DNA of 64,000 nucleotides, from positions 87,799,741 to 87,863,740 of the forward strand of contig CM041465.1 in assembly GCA_023213395.1 (NCBI GenBank). The letters are read 5' to 3'. The first letter of the stretch is position 1. Each line of letters begins with the position of its first letter. Both the position numbers and the translations under genes were made by a program. This document shows, piece by piece, positions 33,824 through 45,941 of this stretch. The notes below the pieces were generated by a model, which was given only the letters and a program-made list of their open reading frames with translations, was not told the origin of the DNA and did no database searches. This DNA comes from Cycas panzhihuaensis (taxonomy: Eukaryota > Cycadophyta).

Positions 33824-34262
33824 TGGATTAGTTAAGGTGCGATGGTGGTAATAACGATTAGGGTTCCTCGGGGAGCCTACGTCCTAGGGGCAGACCAGGG
33901 AATTAAGATGGGGCATGGCCCCAGATGGTTGAGATCTTAGCCCCTTGTATAGGAGAAGGATAGTGTGGTTGGTACTGGTGAAGGGAGTCATCCAGTTGTT
34001 TGTTCTTATTGGTGGCATTATCTTGGAGACCTGCGAGTAGCGAAGACATGAAAGGCACCCTAAACGAGCCATTATGAGGCAATCATATAAGGTTTTGAGC
34101 AGTTAATAGTGGCAAGAATCCAAATCCAGGAAGGTGGCTTATGGAGCAACTCTTGGATAATGGTGGTAGACAAGAACCCTTGGGAAGGGAACTTTAGAGA
34201 ACTGGTTGTGATCTATGGGTGTCGGGTGAGTCCCAGTTTGAGAGTTTTTACTATGCTTTGAT
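33824..34262 (+). other. L2 5' leader
   Basis: GC-richer than its surroundings, with a GATTAGGGTTCCTCGGGG start region near 33857. LINE leaders carry an internal promoter, but no specific motif can be named here. No gene seen. Confidence 0.55.
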
Positions 34263-35385
34263 ATGATTTTATTTAAGTTAATGGAGCAACTAATCCAGAT
34301 AAACCAAACCCAGTCCTCTCCTTCAAGAAGGACATACCTTGATGCATTGAGAAATCGTGTTATAAAGGAATACATGATAAACCCTATCTATCAAGTTAAC
34401 CAAATAAAAATCCTTGTATCAAAAGATCTAACTAAGAAAATAGTGAAATATTAGGAAAATAGCCTGGTTGTGAGGTTCTCAAGGCCTAGACTGGGCCTTG
34501 ACATTATTAGGAATTGGATCATGAATGAATGGAAAATAAAGAACCTAGTGGAGGTGATGGCTATGCCTAAGGGATGCATCCTCTTTAGGTTTCCAAACCA
34601 AGAGGATATGATCACCATTCTTTTAAAATCTCAATGGATACTTGGTAGGAAGGTAATTACCTTAGAAATATGGCATCCAAATTTTTACTTGTCGGTTCTA
34701 ATAGTAAAACAAACCCTGATTTGGGTCCAGATGTCGAGGCTACCCTTGCAGTTTTTGAATTTGGAAGTAGTAAAAGGGGTGGCTAGGGTAGTTGGACTAT
34801 TATTAGTGACAAATTTAGCTACAAAGGACATATCTCAATTGATAAATGTAAGGTTTTGTATTCTGGCGAGACTCAGCAAAGACCTCTTGGAACATATTAG
34901 TATCAACACGGAGGGGTGGGATACTAACCAAAAGTTGGTTTATGAGTTGGATGTCTTTAGATGTCCAAAATACAAATGCTTGGGGCACTTACCATTTAAA
35001 TGTCAAGGAGAACTAAACAAGGTTGGGGCTGGAGAGTAGGGAGGCCTGAGTAAAGCCACTAAGGAACCAAGGGCAGAAGCAAATATGGGTGTTACCCTAA
35101 GGACTAAGGTAGATGCATCTCCTCAGGGTGAGAAAGTGAAGGATGGGCACAATGAGAGTCCCATCCCTAAGGAATCTTTAGAGAAGGAGCAACCTAGGGG
35201 TCAAGAGGAAGGGCAACAAAGGTTAACAACTATGGAAGAGAAGTAACTTGATGGAGAGAGATGGGTTGAGGAGGCCTCATCTGAAGTAGTTGTGATTCCT
35301 TAGGCCAAGAATATGAAGGAGATTAACTAGGATGAGGTGGATTCTCTCTTAGTTGGAATCGTCAAGCCTAAGAAGAGCCCCTAAC
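34263..35385 (+). pseudogene. L2 ORF1: DUF4283 plus zinc knuckle
   Basis: The long open part 34470-35039 reads MRFSRPRLGLDIIRNWI, VEVMAMPKGCILFRF, LLKSQWILGRKVITLEIW, LINVRFCILARL and ends in CPKYKCLGHLPFKC. The knuckle has CX4C spacing at its start because the normal second position is worn (CPKYKC for CPKC-type). It lines up with ORF1 of L1. The tail to 35385 is Glu/Lys/Pro-rich with stops. The N-terminal part 34263-34454 (MILFKLMEQLIQ…) is separated by one stop. Confidence 0.82.
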
Positions 35386-35557
35386 CTAGGTAGCGATAAA
35401 AGAGTCAGTAGACCATCCAAGAAAGTGATTCGAGATAGGGAAATGACATCCCAAATTGACCACAGGTATCAAAGTACCATAAAGGAAGGTGTGATTAAAG
35501 GTCCATTTCTTAGGATCAGAAGATGACCCCTTTTGGGATGGTGTGGGGGGTTTGGCC

Positions 35558-38500
35558 ATGAGGGTAATATCATGGAACATTAGGGGCTTAAATGCCCCTT
35601 CTAAGTAGAGAATTGTTAAGGATTTGAGAATTAGAATGGGAAGGAATATTATGTTATTATAGGAAATAAAACTTGATAAGGCTAAGGAGTCAGAGGTCAA
35701 AAATAAGATCTAGAGGAATGGTGAAATACTAGCCAAAGAGGGATCTCTTGGCTCGGGTGGTATGGCTGTCCTTTGGGACCTAAGAATTTAGTAGGGGTTA
35801 GGTATGGTTCTGGAAGATCACTTCATGACCATTTACTTTACCTATAGGAGGATAAATATCCAATGGTTGGCCACCAATATTTATGCTCCTATAATGATGG
35901 ATGGAAAAAACAACTTATGAGATAGGATTGTGGATGTCCATAAAGATTGGAAGGGCCCCTGGCTAGTTGCGGGGGATTTAAACTCAGCTCTATATCTGGG
36001 TGAAAAGAAAGAGGGTAATGAGGGCTGGTCCAGGAGTATGTCAGACCTGGGGGACTTCTTACAGAGAGGATGGCTATTAGATATCCTGCTCAGAGGGGCT
36101 AGGTACACTTAGTCAAATAGGATATTGGGGATTAATCACATCCAGATAAAGTTAGACAGGATGTTGACCAACTATGAATGGATAAGTCTCCATGCATACA
36201 TCAAGTTAGAGGCACTTCCAAAGGTGGCCTCTGATCATTCTCCTCTAATGCTAGAGTTTAATACTCTAGGTATTCACCATGGGGCCCCCTTTCGATTCAA
36301 ACTTATGTGGTTGAGGCACCCAGACCTTAGGGACTGGGTTAAGGAATGGTGGAGTATCCTTGTGGTGGGGCATACCATGTTTAAGTTCTCTAAAAAGTTG
36401 AATTAGGTCAAGAGATAGATTAAAGTTTAGAACAAAGATGTCTTTGGTAACATTTTTTAGGCCAAAGGCAGACTTCTTGAGGAGCTCAATATGGTAGAGG
36501 GGAGAATCCAGGAGGAAGGTAGGTCCACCTCTCTCGATCAGATGGAATGTTTAACTACAAAAAACTTAGAAGAGGTGTTGTATAAAGAGGAAATATATGG
36601 AAATAGAGGTCTAAAGCACTCTGACTATTGAAGGGGGATAGAAATACTAAGTTTTTTCATATGTCCACGTTGAAACATAGGTCCTGCAATAGAATAAATA
36701 TGTTGTGTAGTAGGGATAGAGCCAATCTTGAGACGAAAGAAGAAGTCAATGGCATAGTAGTGGATTATTTCAAGAATTTATTCGAAGAACCTAGATGCCG
36801 GGATTTAGACCTAAGAAAGGATCTCTTGAGACATATCCCAAAGTTGATCAATGAAGACCAAAACAAAAGGCTGGCATATCCTTTCACTTTAGAGGAAGTG
36901 GAGAAGGCACTCTTCAATGTGGGCCGTGAAAAAGCTCCTGGGCTAGATGGTTTTCCTCTAGGCTTTTTCCAAGAATTCTGGGACATAATCAAGGAGGATT
37001 TAAAATTGTCTTTGGATGAATTCCTTGAGAAGAAAATAATTCTAAAGGAGTGGCAGGATACTTTTCTGGTGCTAATTCCAAAGAAGAAAGGAGTAAAAGT
37101 CATGGAGGACTTTAGACCGATAAGTCTTTGCAATGTAAAATATAAAATCTTAGTAAAATTTTTGGTAAATAAACTCAAGGAATACTTGTTACTTATCATA
37201 TCCCCAAATCAAGATAGATTTATGAAGGGCAGACAATTTGTGGATTGGATAATAGTGGTCTATGAGATGGTTCATTTGATTTACCATAGGAAAGAAGTAG
37301 GTATGATTGTAAAAATAGACATGTCCAAAGCTTATGACCGGGTGGCCTGGGATTGCTTAATTGAGTGTCTCTAGGCTTTTGGTTTTAATGAGGTATGGAG
37401 GGATTGGATGAGGTCTTGCATATCCAATCCATCTTTCTGTGTACTAATAAATGGTACTTTAACCCCTTTTTTCCCTAGGTTCAGACGACTTAGGCAAGGA
37501 GACCCTTATCTCCCTACCTGTTTATCATTATGGCAGAAATATTAGGGAGGTCTGTTGAGGAGGCTAGAAGGAAAGGTTGGGTGTCTGGGCTAAAGCCAAC
37601 ATCCAACATTAACAATATTATTCATCATTAGTTTGTTGATGATAACATCTTTTTAGGTAAGATAGCTTTAGGGGAAGCTAGAGCATTTAAGATGGGGCTC
37701 CAGGCTTATGAGAGGGCCATAAACCAAATAATTAACCTGGCAAAGAGTTTTACTTTTTTTGTTAACACACCTGAGAGACTTCAGAGGAGGATCAGTAGGG
37801 AGATAAAGATCCCCACTAGAACTCTTCTAACCACTTACCTAGGGATGCCTCTTTTTGTGGGAAATATGAGCAAGGATCTCTAGAATCCTATTGTGGCTAG
37901 GATCTAAAGGAAGTTGGTTGGTTGGAAAGGTTCCCTCATCAGTTTAGCAGGTAAAATTTAGCTGGTGGCAGCCTCTTTGTAGAGCATTCCAGTTTATATG
38001 ATGTCAATTTTTAAGATTCTAAGCAAAGTCATTTTAATCTTAGAAGGCATACAAAAAAGATTCCTTTGGTCTGGTACACAGGACAAGGACATAATCCATC
38101 TGGTTTCTTGGGACATGGTTTGTAGGCCCAAGTGGGTGGGTGGGATCAATATCAGAAGACTAGGGCTCTTTAATAGGGCTTTGGTGGCTAAATTAGGAAG
38201 GAGACTAGCGAAAGATGGCACCCAATGGGGAAATATCATTGCTAAAAAGTACTTAGGGGGCAGGCATTTCTTGAAAGATAAGGTGAGGGATGTTTCTAGC
38301 TCCCCTATCTGGAAAGGTTTAGTTCATGCAAGGACCATCTTAATTAATGGTATGAGATGGAAGTTGGGGAATAGGGAAAGTATCAAGTTTAGGGAGGATA
38401 AATGGTGCAAAAACTATAAATTGATAGATAAATCTCTCATTGGTAACCTGCAGGGTGTTTGTGAGGGAACCTTTGGTTTACTAGTCAAGGATTATTGGGA

Positions 38501-39676
38501 GGGATAGGGTAAAGATAGGAATTGGAGATCCTTTGAGGAATTACAAGGGTCCTAATAGTGGGGGGGAGGGGGGGGAATATTTAGATCCTCAAGAGTGAGT
38601 TGAACCATTGGTATATCCCTAAAAGGCCTATGGCTGATATAACAATCTAGTCTTACTCCCCCTATAGGATGTACTCCATGAAGGAGGGTCACCAAAATTT
38701 TTACATGGAGGAGGGGTTTGGTAAGAATACACTGATGGCTAGGGTCTGGAAGTTGGGGCTCATCCCAAAGGTGGTGATATTTTAGTGGCTCTGTCTACAG
38801 AATAAGATATTGATAATTGATAAGCTTCATAGACGTGGTTTTGCCATGCTGAATAAATGCATGTTGTGCAAGAAGGATGAGGAGTCTTTGGAGCATATCA
38901 ATATTTATTGCCCCTTCTCCAGGGGAATATGGGCCTATATTTGGTCTAATCTGGGGATAGATTGGGTGTCTCCTAGGACCCTGCTAGAATAATGGATGTT
39001 ATAAAAATCTCCTTTTAGGAGTAAGATGTTAGGAATCCTATGGAAATTAATTATGCCTATAGGGGTCTGGAATATTTGGAAGGAACATAATAGGAGAATC
39101 TTCTGAGGGAAGGATCTGGATGAGCATAGGCTTTATGAGATTATTCGAGTGGAGACAATAGAACTGATTAAACCTTTGGATGAGGAAGGGGTCCCAAGGG
39201 CGGAGGGGACAATCATGAAGGGTTAGGGGATTAGGTGCCCAAAAATTATTGGGGTGAAAAGGAGGAAGTACTCTTAGAGGCTGCCTAGTAAAAACTAGGT
39301 GAAAATAATTTTTGATAGGGCGTCTAAAGGCAATCCTAGTGAGGCTGGTGGGGGTGGCTTATGTAGATACTTGGATGGGTCAGTAAGGTGGGCCTTTGTG
39401 AAATACTATGGTCAATAAATAAACCACTATGTTAAACTTAAGGCTATGCTGAAAGTTGTGGAAATGGTAGATGAGGATGACCATGACAAGGTGATAATAG
39501 AAGGAGATTCTCTGAATATGATCAGGATCCTCAAGGGGGAGGCGGAGGCTGATTGGCACAATGTGGATATGGTAAGGGATGCTTAGGATGTTCTACGATC
39601 TAAGCAGGGTACCCAAATTTGGCACGCATATAGGGAAGGAAATGTTGCAATAGATTGGCTAGCCAACTGGGCGGTT
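35558..39676 (+). pseudogene. L2 ORF2: endonuclease, reverse transcriptase, RNase H
   Basis: ATG at 35558 gives MRVISWNIRGLNAPSK. Endonuclease to about 36420 (VAGDLNSALYLGEKKEG, LPKVASDHSPLMLEF). RT about 36628-38240: MKGDRNTKFFHM, KAPGLDGFPLGFFQEFWDIIK, DFRPISLCNVKYKIL, KIDMSKAYDRVAWDCL, FVDDNIFLG near 37631 with both catalytic Asp, LGMPLFVG. A zinc-binding RT-associated segment (YSMKEGHQ…, CMLCKKDEESLEHI..YCPFSRGIW) lies at 38660-38980. RNase H about 39290-39670: FDRASKGNPSEAGGGGL, IIEGDSLNMI, WHAYREGNVAIDWLANW. The internal run 36628-37374 is open for 248 codons. Confidence 0.9.
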
Positions 39677-39916
39677 TAAAATAAGAGAATGTGGGTTTAA
39701 AGAGAGAATTTTTTGAAGGAGCTCGTAAGTCTGGTTAGATTGGATGTGTTAGCTCAGAACTAGGAAAGCTAGGGCTTGTTAAGGCTTAGTATGTTTAGGG
39801 GGGGTCTATTTATGCCAAGCCATGGGTATATCATGGCCATTCTCTTCCATAGTCAAAAGGAAACTATTGTAAAAGGTTTGGGGACCTATTAAAACCCCTT
39901 CTATTTTTACCATATC

Positions 39917-39935
39917 AAAAAAAAAAAAAAAAAAA
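39917..39935 (+). other. L2 poly-A tail (A19)
   Basis: Nineteen uninterrupted A residues end the LINE, followed by GAGG and a G1-derived possible target duplication. It marks the exact 3' end of L2. Confidence 0.92.
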
Positions 39936-39949
39936 GAGGATGTTGGATG

Positions 39950-41700
39950 AACAAAAATATAATTTTGATAAAGATGAATAAAAAAATCATTTTAATAAAG
40001 GAGGTGGTTGTTATGTAGGATTTAGTCCTAATGGGCTTTGACTTTATTAGTCCAAAGGGTATAATCAGGTTAGGCTTGGTTATCATTAGCTAGTTCTTAT
40101 AACCACAAGGGTTGGGATATGGAAATAGCATGGATTGTAGGTTTAGAGGATAGGTGAGAGAGAGCATCTACAATAATAATATCTTTTACTTTTTATAAGA
40201 AATGGTGAAATTAACTACTTGCAAGTGATAAATCTACTTTGTTTGTTCTTCTTATAGAATAAGTTGATCTAATAGGTAGTGAAGAATATGATGGTCTCTT
40301 AGAATGATAAATTTGGACCTAAGCAGATACTGACACCACTTACCTATAACATGTAGAAAGGCCTTCATTTCTTTTTAGTATGTTGATAGCCAACACTTAT
40401 GATCTTTGAGTTTTTAATTTTCAAATACAATTAGATGGAAGTTCTACATGAGGATATCTCCTAATCCAACTGTAAAAGCATCTCATTCTAATTGGAATGG
40501 TTGGGGGTGGTAAGGACTAGAGTGGTTGACATGAGCATCTTTAGATGATTGAAGGTATCATTGGTACTTAGTGACCATTAGAAGGAATCTTTGTAGAGCA
40601 TATTAATTAAGGAGGTTATGAGGAAAGCATAGTCTTTGACAAATTAATAATAGAATCCTATTAGCTTGAGTAAAGAATACAATTATCTAAGATTCTTTAC
40701 GGTAGGCTAAGTAGTGATGACTTAAATTTTATCAAAATCAACATGGGCTCATTCTAAGGAAATAATATAGCCCAAATAGTATAGCTTAATTTTTTCAAAT
40801 TCATACTTAGAAATTTTGGCATAAAGTTGGTTATAAGCAAAAAACTAAATAGAAATTTCCAAATGTTAGAGATGTAGAAATATATTAGGGTTATAGATAA
40901 GTATGTCATCAAAGAAAATAAATTTTCAATGTATCGAGTGAATATTTTATTCATTAAGACTTAAAAAGTGGTTGGGGCATTACATAGGCTAAATGGCATG
41001 ACCTAGAACTCAAAATGACCATGATACATTCAAAAGATTTTCTTATGTCTATCCTTAGGAGTAATAGGAATCTAATAATATCTTAATTAAAGATTCAACT
41101 TAGAGAAAATGGAAGCCCCATTAATTTTATACAACATATCATCAATTTATGGAGTTAGAAATTTATTTTTGATGGTAAGCTTATTAAGCTTATAGTAGCT
41201 AACACAACTTAAAAAAGAGTAGTATTTTTTTAAATAAGGATAATGGAGGCCATGCAAGGGATTTTGTTGGGTTATATTATCTTATACCCATAAGCTCATC
41301 AGTAATATATTTGATTTTATTTCTTTTAAAATATGAATTTGATAAAGGCATAGGCTAATGGGGTTGTGCATATTTTAGAGGTCAATGGCATGGTGAAATC
41401 CATGGTCAAGGGTTGGGTTTTGGGGGGGGGGATGGGCACGGGCCTACTAGGAAGAGGGGAAAAAACTGAGTGATATTTGATGAGGATATTTTAGATATCT
41501 AGGTGAGTGTCTATTTGTTTGGGATTTAATTTTATTGAGACATACTATATATCATATACTACTATTTAATTGTTTGCTTATTTGTTTAAGGGAGATGAGC
41601 TTTTTAGGGGATGGTTAGAGACCATATTATTTATAAGTTTGGCCAAACTAGTCTTTGAATAAGATGATAGGGTTGCTAGAGGAATTGTTGGTGCTATAAG
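39950..41700 (-). pseudogene. G1 reverse transcriptase, RNase H and start of integrase
   Basis: Minus-strand reading. RT about 41350-40690: VMPFSLCNAPTTF near 41000, then MNKIFTRYIE and a worn FxDDIL region (FSLMTYLS near 40915, frame broken), YTIWAILFP where YLGHIIS is expected. RNase H about 40690-40200: LVLTTPNHSN, then a frame with VKDIIIVDALSHLSS (family AQNVVADALSR) near 40190-40150. Stops are dense. The linker to the integrase zinc domain reaches L2 at 39940. Confidence 0.78.
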
Positions 41701-41719
41701 TGCCCAATATTTAGATCCA

Positions 41720-42061
41720 TTAGACTCTAAGGATAATATTAAATCCTCCTATAGATAGGGTATGAAAATATAAAACCAAATTGTATGTGCCAATTTGAAT
41801 ATGTAAGTTTTTTATAGGGCCTACACAATAGAGTGTGTGATAGTCAGGTAAGGAGCAGGTGAAACTAATTTTTGGTTCTATGTATAAGTTAAGTCGTCTA
41901 CCTATTGAGATATTGATAAAGTTTAGGAACATGCCACTGTCGATTAAAATGGTAATAGGGGTCTTTCTTAAAGTGTCTTTAACTTGGAGTGGTTTAGGAT
42001 AAGAGGTAGAAAAAATAATACATAATGATACTTTAGGTTTAGGGTTGGGGGAAGCTTCCAT
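41720..42061 (-). pseudogene. G1 aspartic protease
   Basis: Open for 113 codons: …ITILIDSGMFLNFINISIGRRLNL…, matching (V)LIDSGSTHNFISxxVAxxLxL of gypsy proteases, with Asp-Ser-Gly kept. It ends HTLSIGGFNIILRV, where the family has LxGxDxILGMxWL. It cuts Gag-Pol into mature parts in an active element. Confidence 0.8.
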
Positions 42062-42069
42062 GAGTTATT

Positions 42070-43180
42070 CTTCTTTAGGTTCATTATCAGAGTCAGAATC
42101 CTCCTTAAAAGACATTATAAAATTGATGGTGAACACCATGCATTTTACTTTACAAACTCTATCATAATTGGGAGTCCATATCTTTATGCACTAGATACAT
42201 TGGTTAGCTTCTCTACACCTATGTGCTTCTAAAAGTATGATGTATTCTAAACTTATGAATGGTTTTGCTACTGAATGTTCTACTTAGGGGGATCAAGTTC
42301 ATTTGGCTAAAATCTTAAATAGTGTAGGTATGTTGGTTATAGACACTAATGCCATAAAGAATCTCAACAAAAGATGAGTGTTTAATCAACTATAAACTTG
42401 GCCTCAACCACTTTAGCTATTAAAATGTCTTCTCTCAAATTAGGTGGTTGTGATGTCTTTAGGTTCATTTTAATACACTCCTTAAATTCAATGACATATT
42501 TCTCTATAACTATATAACAACCTAAGAATTGGCTAACTCTAATTTGAAGACCTTAAAACTCATCAGTATAGGCTTCTACATATATTGACTGCTTTAGTCA
42601 TAAATGAACTAGCTAAAGAAGGATTAGTTTTAAGTCTTCTTACATTATTTGAAAAAACTCTTATAAAATTGATCCCATGTTTGGCTGGTCAGGTATTTAC
42701 ATTTCTACCACAAGAACCAATGATATGCCTAACCCTTTATGAGGATGGATGCAAAAGTTAACTACTCATCTTCAGACATAGGATTGAGAGTAAAGTAGAA
42801 ATCTAATTTACTTATCCAACTATAAGCAAAGTCTTTATTGAGATCTAGATCAAAGACTGGTATATTAATCTTATGATTAAATAATTATTGTTAAGGTAGC
42901 AAGGGAGAAGGATTTTGTTGATGAGGCAAAGGAGCACCATCCCATGAATTGATAGTAGAGTTAGATGTGGAGGTGAAGTTAGATAATTAAGCATTCAAAT
43001 TTGCCATTTCCTTCATCATCTTTGTAAAGTCTGTCTAGGTGACCAAGTTTTCCATATCCATTGTTTTCTTTTCTATGTCATCTTTGTAAGTATCCTACAT
43101 GCTAATGAGATGGGTTTCCAATGTAGAAATATGATCTGCCTATGTGGGTACTATCATGAGGACAAATATGTACTGTTGAA
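42070..43180 (-). pseudogene. G1 gag
   Basis: Minus-strand frame starts near 43175 with a coiled, Met/Lys-rich stretch (DDIEKKTMDMENLVT, MMKEMANLNA) typical of the lead of plant gypsy gag. About 42860-42690 reads IPVFDLDLNKDFAYSWI, YFTLNPMSEDE, LTFASILIKG, the gag core (IPxFxGxDxxxWIxxxExYFxxxxxxExxKLxxAxxxLxGxA). A worn zinc-knuckle region lies near 42200-42130. Heavily interrupted by stops. Confidence 0.75.
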
Positions 43181-43722
43181 GGAGAAAGAATTTTGATAAA
43201 GAGGGATTGCAAAGACAGAATAGGATATACGAGTTGAGGAATAGATAGAAAGAATGGGCCTTAGAGAATTAGGGAGTGATATAGAGGGGAAGGGAGAGAG
43301 GGGTGTCTATAGCCTATTGGCCTCTAAAAATGTGTAATAAATTCACCTAGTATATCAACATAAGCATGAAAAACTCATCGAAATAAGGTAGGTAAGTATT
43401 AAATGGAAAAATTAAGTTATGGGGCCCACATGATACCTATACGTTATTTTTTTTCCCCAAAACTTAATTAAAACTGACTTTTTGTAAAATGGTTAATATA
43501 ATGTGCTAATCAAAATAAGATGTATAAATAGCTAAGGTTAATTTAGATCCATGGATATTTTTTTATAACACTAAGTTTACCAGTGCTCGTTTCATTTGAA
43601 ATAGAGAAGTATTTTTAGATGTGACCTGAAAAAGGCTCTTATGGTTTTTTTAGATTATGGAATGTAGACTTTGAACTAAAGGTTTAGATAAGAAAAAGAA
43701 TTAAAGCTTTGGTCAAAAGAAG
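43181..43722 (-). other. G1 5' untranslated region, interrupted by Co-E
   Basis: No coding signal. On the minus strand it lies between G1's primer site (54173-54184, across Co-E) and gag. Confidence 0.55.
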
Positions 43723-44013
43723 TGATGGAATCAGAGGACAAAGAGAGCATAATAAAATATAAGAAAGAGCATAATCATCAATCTGTGAGGATGGTGGTGT
43801 TGATGAATAGTAGGGTCTTCGTCCTCCTAAATAAATAGATGGGACTAAGAGAATTTAGGAATAACTCTCAACGTCTACTGCCAACTAGCATTGATAAAGG
43901 ATTGACATAATGCTGCCAAGATACCTCCACCTATTTGGGTCATTACTCCAATGTGGGTAATCTCCCCAAGATGGGTACTCACCTAAATATGGGAATCATT
44001 CCAATATTTCTCC
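43723..44013 (-). repeat. Co-E 3' LTR
   Basis: Plus-strand reading begins TGATGGAATCAGAGGAC and ends ATTCCA, followed by TTTCTCCCTT, the complement of a polypurine tract (AAGGGAGAAA). Aligns with 53907-54170, including the GTAATCTCCC block. Confidence 0.82.
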
Positions 44014-44019
44014 CTTATA

Positions 44020-44394
44020 ATATCCATTTGGGGAGACTCTAAGCTTATCTCTAAATTTGATAAACTTTATTTTATCAAGTGGCTTTATAAAAATGTCTAC
44101 CACTTGATCTCCAGTACTGTAATAGACCAATTCTAATTTATCTTGCTGTACTAACTCTCTAATAAAGTGATGTTATGTTTAATATATTTTATCCTATTAT
44201 GAAGCACTAGATTGCTAGTTATTTAAATTATGCTTTAATTATTACAAAGCAACTATATGGGACCAACATGTTCTTCTTGTAAATCCTAAAATAATCTTTT
44301 AATCCAAATTATCTCATAAGCTTCTACTATAGTTGCTTTATACTTTGCTTCTATAGTAGAAAGAAACATTGTTGTTTGCTTCTTTAAACTCCAT
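44020..44394 (-). pseudogene. Co-E RNase H, C-terminal part (left of T1)
   Basis: Minus-strand reading gives AWSLKKQTTMFLSTIEAKYKATIV, EAYEIIWIKRLF near 44390-44290, and ELVQQDKLELVYY…DQVVDIFIKPLDKIKF near 44160-44060. These are the end of copia RNase H and the DxxTKPL terminus. The segment continues at 47638 on the other side of T1. Confidence 0.82.
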
Positions 44395-44399
44395 GCTAC

Positions 44400-44699
44400 T
44401 GTTGAGTGTAACACCCAATTACATTAACCTTATATAAATTCTCTCTATTTATTATATTTTTATATTAGAGTTATGGGCCATCTTGATATGTGTGCCACCT
44501 CTAAGTTGATTGATGAGGTTCTCTTACTAGTGGTGAGCATGTATTATAAGTATGTAATCTTCATTGTTTCTAATAGAATTTTGGCTAATTCTCTACACAT
44601 TGTGTTTATTGTTGTACATACTTCATCATTTTGTACTTTATTATTTATTATTCACTCACTATTAGGAGTTTGTATAATTTTGCATTTCTAATTCTAACA
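44400..44699 (+). repeat. T1 5' LTR (300 bases)
   Basis: TGTTGAGTGTAACACC…CTAATTCTAACA. Aligns without gaps at its ends with the 3' copy. Confidence 0.96.
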
Positions 44700-44711
44700 T
44701 GGTATCAGAGC
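44700..44711 (+). promoter_or_regulatory. T1 primer binding site
   Basis: TGGTATCAGAGC directly follows the LTR: exact complement of initiator Met-tRNA. It is the same priming class as the copia elements, which suggests a copia partner supplied the enzymes. Confidence 0.95.
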
Positions 44712-45309
44712 TTAAGCTCAATCCTTGAGGACACCATTGCAAACCCTAGTACATGTTATCCTTGTTATTGAGCCTTTAAGCCTTGTAAATTTTTTTCTAT
44801 GCCTAGTTAGTGACTTTGTCAAGTTGAAGATCATTTCAAGTTATATCTTATGCATATTTTGTTATGGGACTGTTATCAAGTTTTAAAGGGCTATTTTGAT
44901 GATGATGAGAGACTATTTTCAAGACCATTTTAAAGTTTCTTGAAACTATTTGAAGCTTATTGAAGGTGCTCAAGTGAACATCTTCCATGCACGTGGCACC
45001 ATAATAATATTGCATGCAAGTGAAAATCCATGAAAACTTATGTTTAGATTCTAATTACTAGAAGACCATCTCTGTTACATATCAATGGATAAGAATGCAA
45101 CTAGGATCATTAATAGCAATTGAGAGAGTCCTTCTTGGCTAGGAGTGACTCCATTTCAAAAAAAATTTACAGATCTACAGGTAGATAAAGGTCTTATATT
45201 ATTTTTGTTGATATATACTCTCTTTGTAACTTACTATATTTGAAAAAAAAAAAAAATTAAGTACATTTAAGGCCTTCAAATCTAACCTATATTCTTATGT
45301 ATTTTTTTC

Positions 45310-45328
45310 AAAAAAAAAAAGGGGGGGG
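45310..45328 (+). repeat. Homopurine run A11G8 inside T1
   Basis: A run of A then G within the interior, preceded by another A-rich tract at 45243-45255. It could act as an internal polypurine primer or simply be a slippage tract. Confidence 0.8.
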
Positions 45329-45665
45329 TTGCCAAGTTTGGTGGTGCTTGACTTGGGCCCTATTTGTTATCAATAGCCTTGACTAGAAAAATGTTGATGT
45401 TGCTGATGAGAAGCAAAATTTACAGTTAGCTTTGGCTAGTTCTTCTCAAATAAAATATATCCTTAGGATTAACACCTTGAACACTAAAGTCTTACAATTT
45501 TGATGAATGTAGAACTGGTTACAATGATCAAAGTTTCATATTTTAAAATTACCAGCAAGTAGGTTTAAATATGAAGTGGTTGAGGTGGACGATGGCTAGT
45601 TTTGGGCATGGGCAGTTTGTATATTGACCATTGTTCTATTTGTTCTTGATTTAAACATGGGGCGT

Positions 45666-45941
45666 AGATCTATGGAAGATATGATGCTGATTGAAATGGC
45701 TACCTAGATGAGCTCATCTCCTCGTTATATAGTGGCTTCTCCCAACATGAGCATCTATTCTAGGATAGGAACATCTTCTTTATGCCATACACCCTTTGAG
45801 CCTCATCCTATGGTAGCAGATGCATGGGAGAATATGAGGAAGTCCATTATCTATTTTTTAGGGAAGCCAGTTGGCATCATTGCCACCCTCAATTCCACCA
45901 AGGACACCTTGAACTATAACTAGGTATTTGTGAGGGACTTT
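45666..45941 (+). pseudogene. Captured fragment of a plant alkaline/neutral invertase gene
   Basis: Invertases of this family (GH100) split sucrose into glucose and fructose in cytosol or organelles. The frame from 45708 reads …FEPHPMVADAWENMRKSIIY, FLGKPVGIIA, LNSTKDTLNYN, a stop at 45921 in place of Gln, then VFVRDF. From my knowledge of the family, FEPHPMVAEAWExLRRSxVYFRGQPVGTIAA…LNYDQVFVRDF is its highly conserved N-terminal block. After VRDF the match is lost, so only this N-terminal block is present. Upstream in frame (RSMEDMMLIEMAT, a stop, MSSSPRYIV) may be more of the same gene. It is a gene fragment inside the LTR element, not a working gene. Confidence 0.85.

Larger units (their letters stand above)
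33824..39939 (+). mobile_element. LINE L2, near full length, inserted in G1
   Basis: GC-rich 5' leader, ORF1, ORF2 with endonuclease, RT, zinc segment and RNase H, then 3' UTR and an A19 tail. A possible target duplication is ATGTTGAAGG (33814-33823) against ATGTTGGATG (39940-39949), 8 of 10. Skipping L2 restores G1 (…NYIFVHPT | FHFIYVRLCL…). Numerous stops and shifts show it is dead. Confidence 0.9.
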
